19,203 nucleotides of DNA from JALZAA01 sp046724435. GTDB lineage: Bacteria; Actinomycetota; Acidimicrobiia; IMCC26256; JACDBD01. The notes below the pieces were generated by a model. The model worked only from the letters and a program-made list of their open reading frames with translations. It ran no database searches and had not been told where the DNA came from. The stretch is taken from contig JBKOWN010000036.1 of assembly GCA_046724435.1 (NCBI GenBank), positions 1-19,203 on the forward strand, given 5' to 3'. Shown piece by piece: positions 1 to 6,477 of this stretch. A program made the translations under genes and the position numbers. Numbering within the stretch: the first letter of the stretch is position 1; each line of letters opens with the position of its first letter.

Positions 1-184
1 GCGATTCCCCGGTCGAGAACCAAGCGCCCACCAATGCGAGGACCGTGAGTCCGAAGAATAGGAGCGCGTGCTTCGGGTGGCTCATCAACAGATAGACGAC
101 GGCGACGACGACGAGCACGAGCGCGGCAACGACAAAGAGGATCGTCAGTGGTCGTACGCGAAAAGGGTTCTTGGTCTCAGGCAT
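1..184 (-). CDS. Small membrane protein, partial (C-terminus beyond left edge)
   Basis: The minus strand is open from an ATG at 184-182 to the window edge, giving 61 visible residues that begin MPETKNPFRVRPLT. Two hydrophobic stretches are visible, about residues 14-33 (rich in V, L and A) and 40-58, separated by a short polar turn with MSHPKH. This looks like a small two-helix inner-membrane protein or the N-terminal part of a larger one. An AGGG lies 6 bases upstream of the ATG on the minus strand as a modest ribosome binding site. I do not recognise the family and assign no function. The coding call rests on the continuous membrane-protein-like reading and a sensible start. The C-terminus is outside the window. 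Confidence 0.6.
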   Translation of the reverse strand, partial: MPETKNPFRVRPLTILFVVAALVLVVVAVVYLLMSHPKHALLFFGLTVLALVGAWFSTGES

Positions 185-718
185 CGAAGCACCCTAAGCC
201 CCCTTTCCACGACATGGGCGTCACCCTAGAAGCCCATTAGCTGCCGGGCAGGCGCCGTGGCTGAGCGCAACCTGGCCGGGGTCTGCCAGGCCGCCTCACA
301 AGGCGAGCAACGCAAGCCCGACGATCACTGCCACTGCCGACACCAAGAAGAAGACGGCGCAGGAGTCGCTTTTTCACTCAGGCCGTCCTTGGAACGCAGA
401 AACGCCGCGCACGCGAGAGCGAAACACTGTGACGGCCTCTAGGGCACTCGGTCAGCTCAGTCCACGGGGCGAGGGGTCGACCGTCGGCTCCGGCTCGCCC
501 TCCGGCGCGGGGTCGTGTCGTCCGTGAGGCACGCCTGCGGTCACAGCGTGGTCACGGAAAGTTTTGGACGCGGCCGGATTCGCTAGCACGACGGCAGCCT
601 GACGGAGACCGAATCCAGTACGAAACAACGGTGCCGTGGACGACATGGACCAGGCCGGATGACCGCGAGGTTGCCGATTCTATTATTGGACTGACGCACG
701 CTCCCCGGGAGGAACCGC
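185..718. other. Gene-poor stretch upstream of the thiolase
   Basis: About 530 bases without a convincing gene. Short open frames exist on both strands (for example 257-442 + and 646-452 -), but their translations are low-complexity Arg/Pro/His-rich and have no good ribosome binding site. The stretch holds a 6-base inverted repeat (271-276 with 285-290, no T tract), a minus-strand hydrophobic reading frame at 377-296 that would need a one-base shift to be a gene, and a candidate promoter near the right end. It probably carries the promoters of the minus-strand membrane gene on the left and the thiolase on the right. Confidence 0.5.
659..686 (+). promoter_or_regulatory. Candidate promoter for the thiolase gene
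   Basis: ATGACC (659-664, 4 of 6 to TTGACA) and TATTAT (681-686, 5 of 6 to TATAAT) are 16 bases apart and lie 32 bases before the thiolase ATG. TATTAT is in a locally AT-rich patch that stands out in this GC-rich sequence. This is prediction by eye only. Confidence 0.35.
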
Positions 719-1879
719 ATGGGCACTCCAGTCATCGTCGAGGCCGTCCGCACGCCGATCGGCAAGCGCAACGGCTGGCTGTCCGAGTTGAAGGCGACCG
801 AGGTCCTTCGCCACGCCCTGGTGTCCGTCATCGACCGGGCCGGGATCGATGCCGACACGGTCGAGGAGGTCGTCGGCGGCTGCGTGACCCAGGCCGGCGA
901 GCAGGGGAGCAACGTCACCAGAAACGCGTGGCTCTCGGCCGGGAACGACGTGCTGCCGTACACGACCGCCTGCACGACGGTCGACTCCCAGTGCGGTTCG
1001 GCGCAGCAGGCCAACCATCTCGTCGCCGGGCTGATCGCCGCCGGGGGCATGGATGCCGGCATCGCTTGCGGCGTCGAGCAGATGAGTCACGTGCCGCTCG
1101 GGTCGAACGTGATCAACGGCCCCGGCCACTACAAGACCGAGCCGTGGCCCTATGACGACCCTCCCAACGGGCAGTTCGGCGCCGCCCAGCGCATCGCCGA
1201 GATGCGCGGGCTCACGCGCGAAGAGCTCGACGAGTGGGGCCTCGGCTCCCAGCAGAAGGCGCGAGTCGCGTGGGACGAGGGTCGGTTCGAGCGCGAGATC
1301 GCGCCGATCGACGCACCCCAGGCCGACGGCTCGACGATGACCGTGGCGCGCGACCAGGGACTGCGCGACACGTCGATCGACGCGCTCTCGCAGCTCAAGC
1401 CGGTCGTCGACGGCTACATGATCACGGCCGGGAACTCGTCCCAGATCTCAGACGGCGCCGCTGCCGTGCTCTGGATGGACGAGTACAAGGCGAAGGCGCT
1501 CGAGTTGAAGCCGCGCGCCCGCCTGGTGCACCAGCTCGTGACCGGGTCCGACCCGTACTACCTGCTCGACGGCCCGGTGCACGCGACGCAGAAGATGCTC
1601 GACCGCTCGCGCATGTCGATGGCGGACTTCGACCTGTTCGAGGTCAACGAGGCGTTCGCCTCGGTGGTCTTGTCATGGGCTCAGGTCCACAAGCCCGACA
1701 TGGACCGCGTCAACGTGAACGGCGGCGCCATCGCCCTCGGCCACCCCGTCGGCTCCACGGGCTCTCGGCTCATCACCACCGCGCTGCACGAGCTCGAGCG
1801 CTCCGACAAGGAGCTCGCACTGATCTCGATGTGCTGCGGGGGCTCACTCGGTACGGCCAGCATCCTGCAGCGCATGTGA
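719..1879 (+). CDS. Thiolase (acetyl-CoA acetyltransferase / 3-ketoacyl-CoA thiolase family)
   Basis: A 386-residue protein of full thiolase length. It should catalyse CoA-dependent cleavage of 3-ketoacyl-CoA, or the reverse condensation, in the cytoplasm. The N-terminus (VIVEAVRTPIGK) is typical. The nucleophilic cysteine is Cys92 in SQCGSAQQ, followed by NEAFA at 310-314, the GGAIALGHPVGSTGSR block at 335-350 with catalytic His342, and the C-terminal cysteine motif CCGGSLGTA at 372-380, with Cys372 aligning to the second catalytic cysteine. GGGAGGAA-type SD bases (GGGAGGAA, 707-714) lie 4 bases before the ATG and fix the start. It is monocistronic and ends 20 bases from the convergent esterase. 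Degradative beta-oxidation is more likely than biosynthesis given the catabolic neighbours, but chain length or steroid specificity cannot be read from sequence. Confidence 0.95.
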   Translation: MGTPVIVEAVRTPIGKRNGWLSELKATEVLRHALVSVIDRAGIDADTVEEVVGGCVTQAGEQGSNVTRNAWLSAGNDVLPYTTACTTVDSQCGSAQQANHLVAGLIAAGGMDAGIACGVEQMSHVPLGSNVINGPGHYKTEPWPYDDPPNGQFGAAQRIAEMRGLTREELDEWGLGSQQKARVAWDEGRFEREIAPIDAPQADGSTMTVARDQGLRDTSIDALSQLKPVVDGYMITAGNSSQISDGAAAVLWMDEYKAKALELKPRARLVHQLVTGSDPYYLLDGPVHATQKMLDRSRMSMADFDLFEVNEAFASVVLSWAQVHKPDMDRVNVNGGAIALGHPVGSTGSRLITTALHELERSDKELALISMCCGGSLGTASILQRM

Positions 1880-1899
1880 CGTTGGGTCGCTTGCATCCC

Positions 1900-2841
1900 C
1901 TATCTGGGAGTTGACCGACCCGACGCCGCGTTCACGGCGTCGGCGATCTGCGCCACCGCGTCGTCGGCTTCGGGGAAAACCATCGGCATGCTGACGAAAC
2001 CGTGGATCATTCCGTCGTATCGACGCGCCACCACCGGTACGCCGGCGGACTCGAGGGCGGCGGCATAGGCCTCGCCCTCGTCGCGCAACGGGTCGAACTC
2101 GGCCGTGATCACGATCGCCGGCGGCAGGTCCGAGTGATCGGACGCGCGGATCGGCGATGCGTGGTGGTGCGCACCGTCGCCCTCGGGCCCGAGATAGTGC
2201 TCCCAGAACCAGCGCATCCCGGTCGCTTCGAGGAAGTACCCCTCGGCGTTGTCCGTGTACGACGGCGCGTCGCAGGCGGCGTCGATGACCGGGTACACGA
2301 GCACCTGGCTCGTGATCGGAGGCCCGCTCCGCTCCCGCGCCATCAGCGTGACGACCGCCGCCAGGTTCCCGCCTGCACTGTCGCCGGCGACGATCAGCCG
2401 GTCGGGGTCGGCGCCGAGCTCCGCCGCGTGCTCCTGCACCCAGACCGTCGCGGCGTAGCAGTCCTCGGCCGATTCCGGGCAGCGCACGTCGGGCGCGAGC
2501 CGGTACTCGACGCTGACGACGACCGCGCCGATGGCGTTCGCCAGGCGCCGCGCCAGGCCGTCGTGCGTGTCGACCGAACAGATCACGAACCCACCGCCGT
2601 GGAAGAAGGCGATGACGGGACGCGGCGCCGGCGCGTCCGGCGTGTAGATCCGCACCGGCAAGTCGCCGCCGGGCCCGGGGATCACGCGGTCTTCGACCGC
2701 GGCGACCTCGGGCGGCTGGTCCATCGCACCCATCACGCCGCTGATGGCGCGGGCGTCCTCGACCGACATCTCCCAGAGGGGCGGCCCCCCGGCCGATTCG
2801 ATCTGGTCGATCATCGTGCGGGCGGCGGGTGCGAGCGGCAT
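1900..2841 (-). CDS. Alpha/beta hydrolase, hormone-sensitive lipase (type IV) esterase family
   Basis: A 313-residue esterase or lipase that should hydrolyse carboxylic esters, typically short acyl chains. The HSL-family oxyanion motif HGGGF is at 81-85. The nucleophile is Ser155 in GDSAGG (153-158), the acid is Asp250 in EFDPLRDE, and the base is His280 in MIHGF, so the whole catalytic triad is present. No signal peptide is visible, which suggests a cytoplasmic enzyme. The ATG at 2841-2839 has no SD. A minus-strand promoter-like pair places the transcript start almost at the ATG, so the message may be leaderless. It diverges from the cupin gene, and the short shared region holds a 14-base palindrome (2851-2864). 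The natural substrate is unknown; an ester from sterol or aromatic catabolism is possible but inferred. Confidence 0.93.
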   Translation of the reverse strand: MPLAPAARTMIDQIESAGGPPLWEMSVEDARAISGVMGAMDQPPEVAAVEDRVIPGPGGDLPVRIYTPDAPAPRPVIAFFHGGGFVICSVDTHDGLARRLANAIGAVVVSVEYRLAPDVRCPESAEDCYAATVWVQEHAAELGADPDRLIVAGDSAGGNLAAVVTLMARERSGPPITSQVLVYPVIDAACDAPSYTDNAEGYFLEATGMRWFWEHYLGPEGDGAHHHASPIRASDHSDLPPAIVITAEFDPLRDEGEAYAAALESAGVPVVARRYDGMIHGFVSMPMVFPEADDAVAQIADAVNAASGRSTPR

Positions 2842-2849
2842 GCGTCAGA

Positions 2850-2879
2850 ATGGAACCTGTTCCAGCCGCGCCGTGTCAA
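2850..2879 (-). promoter_or_regulatory. Candidate promoter of the esterase gene, overlapped by a palindromic operator
   Basis: On the minus strand a perfect TTGACA (2879-2874) is followed after 18 bases by TTCCAT (2855-2850, 3 of 6 to TATAAT). The predicted transcript start falls at or next to the ATG at 2841. The palindrome at 2851-2864 overlaps the spacer and -10 element, the usual position for a repressor. Confidence 0.45.
2851..2864. promoter_or_regulatory. KstR-like (TetR-type) palindromic operator between esterase and cupin
   Basis: TGGAAC-CT-GTTCCA is an inverted repeat with perfect 6-base arms. It fits the published KstR pattern TnnAACnnGTTnnA at every fixed position. It sits 9 bases upstream of the esterase ATG and 33 bases upstream of the cupin ATG, so one bound repressor could control both. 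KstR is the TetR-family regulator of cholesterol catabolism in mycobacteria and rhodococci. Which regulator binds here is inferred, and no regulator gene is in the window. Confidence 0.55.
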
Positions 2880-2897
2880 GGAGTACGAGGAGCCGCC

Positions 2898-3365
2898 ATG
2901 ACCACCGTCGCCCCCGACGCCATCTCGGCCCACCTGAACACCGACGACCTGCCGTGGGCGGTCTGGGACGAGGGCGTCGAAGCGAAGATGCTGCGCGTCT
3001 CGCGCGAGACCGGCACGTGGGTGATCATCAACAGGTTCGCTCCGGGCAAGCGCATTCCGACGCATCACCACGACGGATCCGTCCACGCCTACACGCTCAC
3101 GGGCCGGTGGCACTACCTCGAGTACGACTTCGTGGCGTCGCCCGGCTCGTTCGTGTTCGAGCAGGCCGGCTCCACGCACACGCTCGAGGCCATGCCGGAC
3201 AGCGAAGAGCCGGTCGAAGTGTTCTTCGTCATCGAGGGAGGCCTCATCCTCTACGACGACGACGGCAACTACTTCGGCTACACCGACGCCCAGATGGCGC
3301 TCGATATGTACTACGGCGCCCTCGACGCCGCCGGCATCCCGAGGCCGATCGGGATCATCGAATAG
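2898..3365 (+). CDS. Cupin-fold dioxygenase (2,4'-dihydroxyacetophenone dioxygenase-like)
   Basis: A 155-residue single-domain cupin. Its first cupin motif is THHHDGSVHAYTLTGRWHYLE-like over 55-75, with His56, His58 and His63 as candidate metal ligands. The second motif, SPGSFVFEQAGSTHTLE (81-97), supplies His94. The ASPGSFVFE...HTL arrangement resembles the 2,4'-dihydroxyacetophenone dioxygenase family, small Fe(II) enzymes that cleave hydroxyketones, but the substrate is not determined by these motifs. I chose the ATG at 2898 because GAGGAG (2887-2892) lies 5 bases upstream. An in-frame start at 2829 would run through the operator and into the divergent esterase. It is monocistronic and may be co-regulated with the esterase through the palindrome between them. 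Confidence 0.85.
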   Translation: MTTVAPDAISAHLNTDDLPWAVWDEGVEAKMLRVSRETGTWVIINRFAPGKRIPTHHHDGSVHAYTLTGRWHYLEYDFVASPGSFVFEQAGSTHTLEAMPDSEEPVEVFFVIEGGLILYDDDGNYFGYTDAQMALDMYYGALDAAGIPRPIGIIE

Positions 3366-3508
3366 CCGGAAGTCGACACACTCGGGGACTTCCTGCGGTT
3401 CCGCGTGAATGAAGCGTTTTGCCTGTTGCGGCATGCCGCGAGACCACCGGGGTACGAGCGCTTCGGGGCAGCGGTGTTCGCGCCGCGTTCTCCCTGCCCA
3501 AGGGTGGC

Positions 3509-3531
3509 CGGATGCCGCTGCCCCGCATCCG
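3509..3531. terminator. Hairpin between convergent genes, possible bidirectional terminator
   Basis: CGGATGC and GCATCCG form a perfect 7-base stem around a 9-base loop in the 180-base gap between the convergent cupin and glycosyltransferase genes. No T tract follows on either strand, so intrinsic termination is uncertain. The rest of the gap shows nothing recognisable. Confidence 0.3.
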
Positions 3532-3545
3532 CAACGTCGACGTCG

Positions 3546-4697
3546 CTAGGAGTCGGAGCCGATCGCCGGCGGACGGGTCGCGTACGTGCGGCCCTTCCAC
3601 TCGATCTCGCGCCCACTGCGGGCGAGGGACATCGACCGTGCGAGCGTGGCGGCCCACACGGTCACGGCGACCGGGTGCAGCGGGACCGACCACATCGGGT
3701 CGCGCCCGACGCGTGAGGTGATCGCGCGTGTCGCGAGGATGAGCCCGACCTGCACGACCGGGAGCGCGAGCGCACCGCCGGTCGTGAGCGCAGTGCCCAG
3801 GCGAAGGAACGGGAACAGCAACGCGGGCGCCACGACGCAGAGCGCGACGAGCGCGATGCCGGGGCTGTAGTCGAGGCCGCCGTAGGCGTTCTTGGAGAAG
3901 CCGTTCCAGATCTCCCGGAACCCGGTGTACCAGCGCGTCCGAACGAGGGTGGCGCCGTTGCGGAGCCCGACCCGGTGACCAGAGGCCTTCACGGCACGGG
4001 CGAGGCGCACGTCGTCGACGATGTGGGCGGGCTCGGCGGCGTGCCCGCCCGCCGCGACGTACGCCTTCCTGGTGACCATGATGAACGGGCCGAGGGCCAC
4101 CGCCACCTGCGGGAAGCCCGGTCGCTCGATGAGCGCCGCCGGGAGCAGCGCGAGCACCGCGTAGTTCACCATCGGCATCAGGACGCCTTCCGAGACGGTG
4201 CCCGTGTCGGTGCGGAGCAGCATCGACACCAGGCCGAGGTCGCCGTTCTGCAACTCGCCGGACGCGCGCGACAACGTCTCGGGCGCAAGGATCGTGTCGG
4301 CGTCGACGAAGCAGAGCAGGTCGCCGCGCGCCTCGCGTGCGAGCTGCGTACAGGCCCAGTTCTTGCCCGTCCACCCGTTCGGAAGGTCCGTGCCTCGCAC
4401 CAGACGAACGCGTGCGTCGCGCCGGGCGAGTGTCGCGGCCGCGGTGCCGTCCGTCGAGCGGTCGTCGAGAACGATGATCTCGAAGTTCGGGTAGTCCTGG
4501 GCGAGGAGCGCCTCGAGGCACGTCGCGATCGACGCCTCCTCGTTCCGAGCGGGGACGAGAACGCTCACCAGCGGCGCGCCGCCGGACCAGCGCCGGGCCG
4601 CCGGCTTGTGGACGACCCGGTTGTTCCAGACGGCGAGCCCGACTTGTGCGAGCAGCAGAACGGTGAGGACCTGGCCGAGCAGGAAGGTTCGGCTCAC
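3546..4697 (-). CDS. Membrane-anchored family 2 glycosyltransferase (CrtQ/HpnB-like)
   Basis: A 383-residue GT2 enzyme. One N-terminal membrane helix (about 4-23) precedes a GT-A domain with VPARNEE (48-54), DDRS (78-81), the WTGKNWAC block (109-116) and the metal-binding DAD (132-134). A DDVRLA motif (228-233) is the likely catalytic-acid region. Hydrophobic segments at about 281-299, 303-325 and 340-353 follow, so the protein is an integral membrane enzyme. The layout and the C-terminal EWKGRTY resemble carotenoid (diaponeurosporenoate) and hopanoid-associated glycosyltransferases, which act on lipid acceptors. The start is GTG at 4697, overlapping the plsY stop by 4 bases (GTGA), which indicates translational coupling. 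It is last in a four-gene operon with acyl-CoA synthetase and PlsY, so glycosylation of a lipid is likely; sugar and acceptor are unknown. Confidence 0.85.
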   Translation of the reverse strand: MSRTFLLGQVLTVLLLAQVGLAVWNNRVVHKPAARRWSGGAPLVSVLVPARNEEASIATCLEALLAQDYPNFEIIVLDDRSTDGTAAATLARRDARVRLVRGTDLPNGWTGKNWACTQLAREARGDLLCFVDADTILAPETLSRASGELQNGDLGLVSMLLRTDTGTVSEGVLMPMVNYAVLALLPAALIERPGFPQVAVALGPFIMVTRKAYVAAGGHAAEPAHIVDDVRLARAVKASGHRVGLRNGATLVRTRWYTGFREIWNGFSKNAYGGLDYSPGIALVALCVVAPALLFPFLRLGTALTTGGALALPVVQVGLILATRAITSRVGRDPMWSVPLHPVAVTVWAATLARSMSLARSGREIEWKGRTYATRPPAIGSDS

Positions 4698-5305
4698 GCG
4701 GTGCCACCGGCTTGGCGATCCCAGCCGGTGGACGCCTCGATCTCTCGCATGCGCGGCTCATCGAGCGCGCGTTTCACTCCCGTGAGGGCGAACAAGCTCA
4801 CGACGATGCCCAGGGTGATGGCGCCCTCGCCGAGCAGCATGGCCGCCGCCAGCGTCCCGACGATCGCTACGACGAGCGTCGGGAGGAACCGGCGTGTCAC
4901 CGCGAACACGGCTCCGGCGCTGGCGCCGCCCAGCACCGCCGCGGGCAGGAACAGCGCGATGCCGAATCCGCTGGCGGTGGCGACACCCTTGCCTCCGATG
5001 AACCCCAGCCAGATCGGGAAGCCGTGACCGGCGATGACCGCGACCCCGCCCAGCATCAGCTGCCACGTGGGACGGTCGCGCAACGCCACTGCCACCGCGC
5101 CGCCCTTCGCCGCGTCGATCAGGCAGACCGCCACGCCCCAGCCGCGGCCGACGATGTGGTAGGCGTTGCGGGCGCCCACGTTGCCTTCGCCGGCGACACG
5201 CATGTCGACACCCGAGACCATCCGTCCGACGATGTACGCGGCGGGGATCGACCCGACGAGATAGGCGACGCCGGCGATCACCACAGCCGTGCCCACCGTG
5301 CCCAT
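4694..5305 (-). CDS. plsY: PlsY-type glycerol-3-phosphate acyltransferase with variant motif 1
   Basis: A 203-residue integral membrane protein with the PlsY signatures: GSIPAAYIVGR (18-28), a GN-x-GA-x-N motif 1 (39-47), DAAKG (64-68), and the GHGFPIW...GGKGVAT block (93-110). PlsY acylates the sn-1 position of glycerol 3-phosphate using acyl-phosphate at the inner membrane, the first step of phospholipid synthesis. Motif 1 reads GEGNVGARN rather than the canonical GSGNxGATN, so two positions near the phosphate-binding site differ. The ATG at 5305 is supported by GGAGGG 6 to 7 bases upstream on the minus strand. It follows the nitronate-monooxygenase-family gene by 59 bases and overlaps the next gene by 4 bases. 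It could be a paralogue with a different acceptor rather than the housekeeping enzyme. Confidence 0.88.
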   Translation of the reverse strand: MGTVGTAVVIAGVAYLVGSIPAAYIVGRMVSGVDMRVAGEGNVGARNAYHIVGRGWGVAVCLIDAAKGGAVAVALRDRPTWQLMLGGVAVIAGHGFPIWLGFIGGKGVATASGFGIALFLPAAVLGGASAGAVFAVTRRFLPTLVVAIVGTLAAAMLLGEGAITLGIVVSLFALTGVKRALDEPRMREIEASTGWDRQAGGTA

Positions 5306-5364
5306 CCGTGTCCCTCCGTCGCCGGACCCGCCCCGACTCCCTGAATTTACATCTTCGGGCGCGC

Positions 5365-6477
5365 CTACTCCTCGACGAGCTTCTCCAGCTTCTGTGACGC
5401 CTCGACGAACTCGTCGACCAGGTCGAACATCACGTCGCGCACCGGGCGCACGTTGTTCATGCGGCCGACGATCTGCCCGACCGGCATCGTGGTCAGTTCC
5501 TTCACGTTGTACTTGTTGATCCGGCGCATGGCGTCGTTGATGAGCATGAACTGGAGCGGCATCGGCAGCGTCCCCGGCGAGTCCTCGCGCTCCCACGCCT
5601 CGGTCCACTCCGTGCGCAGCATGCGTGCCGGCTTGCCCGTCCAGCTGCGCGATCGCACCGTGTCGCGGGCGCCGGCTTCGAGCAGCTTCTCCATCGCCAT
5701 CGGGCCGGTGTCGCTCTCGGCCGTCGTGAGCCAAATGGAGCCCGTCCACACGCCCTCGCAGCCCAGCGCGACCGCGGCCGCAATCTGACGCCCGGTGCCG
5801 ATCCCGCCCGCTGCGAGCACGGGCGTCGGCGCAATGGCGTCGACGACGTCCGGCCACAGGATGAGCGACGCGACGTCGCCGGTGTGACCGCCGGCCTCGG
5901 TGCCCTGCGCGACGACGACGTCGACGCCCTGGTTCACGTGGCGCTCGGCTTGTTGCACGCTGCCGCTGAGCGCGGCCACCTTCACGCCGTCCTCGTGCGC
6001 GAGGTCGACGACGTCCTTGGGCGGCGGACCGAGCGCGTTCGCCAACAACTTGATCGGGTGCTCGAGCGCGATCTGCACTTGCTCGCGGCCCTTCTCGTGC
6101 ACCCAACCGAGGAGCCCACCTTCGCCCTGTTCGTCGGCGGGCAGCGCGGGCACGTCGTGCTCTTCCAGCAGCGTGTTGATCCAGTCGCGGTGCTGTTGCG
6201 GGATCATCTCCTTGAGCTGCTCGCCCATCCGCTCGGGGTCGAGCTCGCCGGCGCCGGCGTACTTCGCCGGCATCACGACGTCGACGCCGTACGGCTTGCC
6301 GTCGACGTGCTCGTCGATCCAGTTCAGCTCGATCTCGAGCTGGTCGGGCGAGAACGCCAGCGCGCCGAGCACGCCCAGGCCGCCCGCCTTGCTCACCGCG
6401 GCCACGACGTCGCGGCAGTGGCTGAACGCGAAGATCGGCAGGTCGATGCCGAACATGTCGCACACACGGGTCTTCAT
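5365..6477 (-). CDS. Nitronate monooxygenase-family FMN oxidoreductase
   Basis: A 370-residue TIM-barrel flavoprotein of the nitronate monooxygenase / 2-nitropropane dioxygenase family. The N-terminal KAGGLGVLGA (30-39) is typical. GTEAGGHTG (192-200) carries the family histidine His198, and LAAGGIGTGRQIAAAVALG (221-239) is the FMN phosphate-binding stretch. The ATG at 6477 overlaps the stop of the upstream synthetase (ATGA), with GGAGGT 6 bases before it, so the two are translationally coupled. In mycobacteria a protein of this superfamily (IpdC, Rv3553) acts in steroid C/D-ring breakdown. The present protein has an extra segment around residues 60-120 that I do not recall in IpdC, so I do not claim orthology. 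A redox step on a CoA thioester made by the upstream synthetase is a reasonable inference. Confidence 0.88.
   Translation of the reverse strand: MKTRVCDMFGIDLPIFAFSHCRDVVAAVSKAGGLGVLGALAFSPDQLEIELNWIDEHVDGKPYGVDVVMPAKYAGAGELDPERMGEQLKEMIPQQHRDWINTLLEEHDVPALPADEQGEGGLLGWVHEKGREQVQIALEHPIKLLANALGPPPKDVVDLAHEDGVKVAALSGSVQQAERHVNQGVDVVVAQGTEAGGHTGDVASLILWPDVVDAIAPTPVLAAGGIGTGRQIAAAVALGCEGVWTGSIWLTTAESDTGPMAMEKLLEAGARDTVRSRSWTGKPARMLRTEWTEAWEREDSPGTLPMPLQFMLINDAMRRINKYNVKELTTMPVGQIVGRMNNVRPVRDVMFDLVDEFVEASQKLEKLVEE

Noticed and set aside
271..290. Inverted repeat CCTGGC / GCCAGG
   Set aside because: Short GC-rich arms with no T tract and no adjacent gene end; expected by chance at this GC content.
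257..442. Plus-strand 61-residue open frame
   Set aside because: Composition (His, Arg, Gln, Cys) is unlike a folded protein, and the opposite strand reads as membrane-like over part of it.
452..646. Minus-strand 64-residue open frame in the gene-poor left stretch
   Set aside because: No SD before its ATG, a Pro/Glu-rich low-complexity tail and no recognisable family; likely a chance frame in GC-rich DNA.
3355..4761. Long Arg/Pro-rich minus-strand frame over the glycosyltransferase
   Set aside because: It is an out-of-frame shadow of the GT2 gene, whose frame carries all family motifs.
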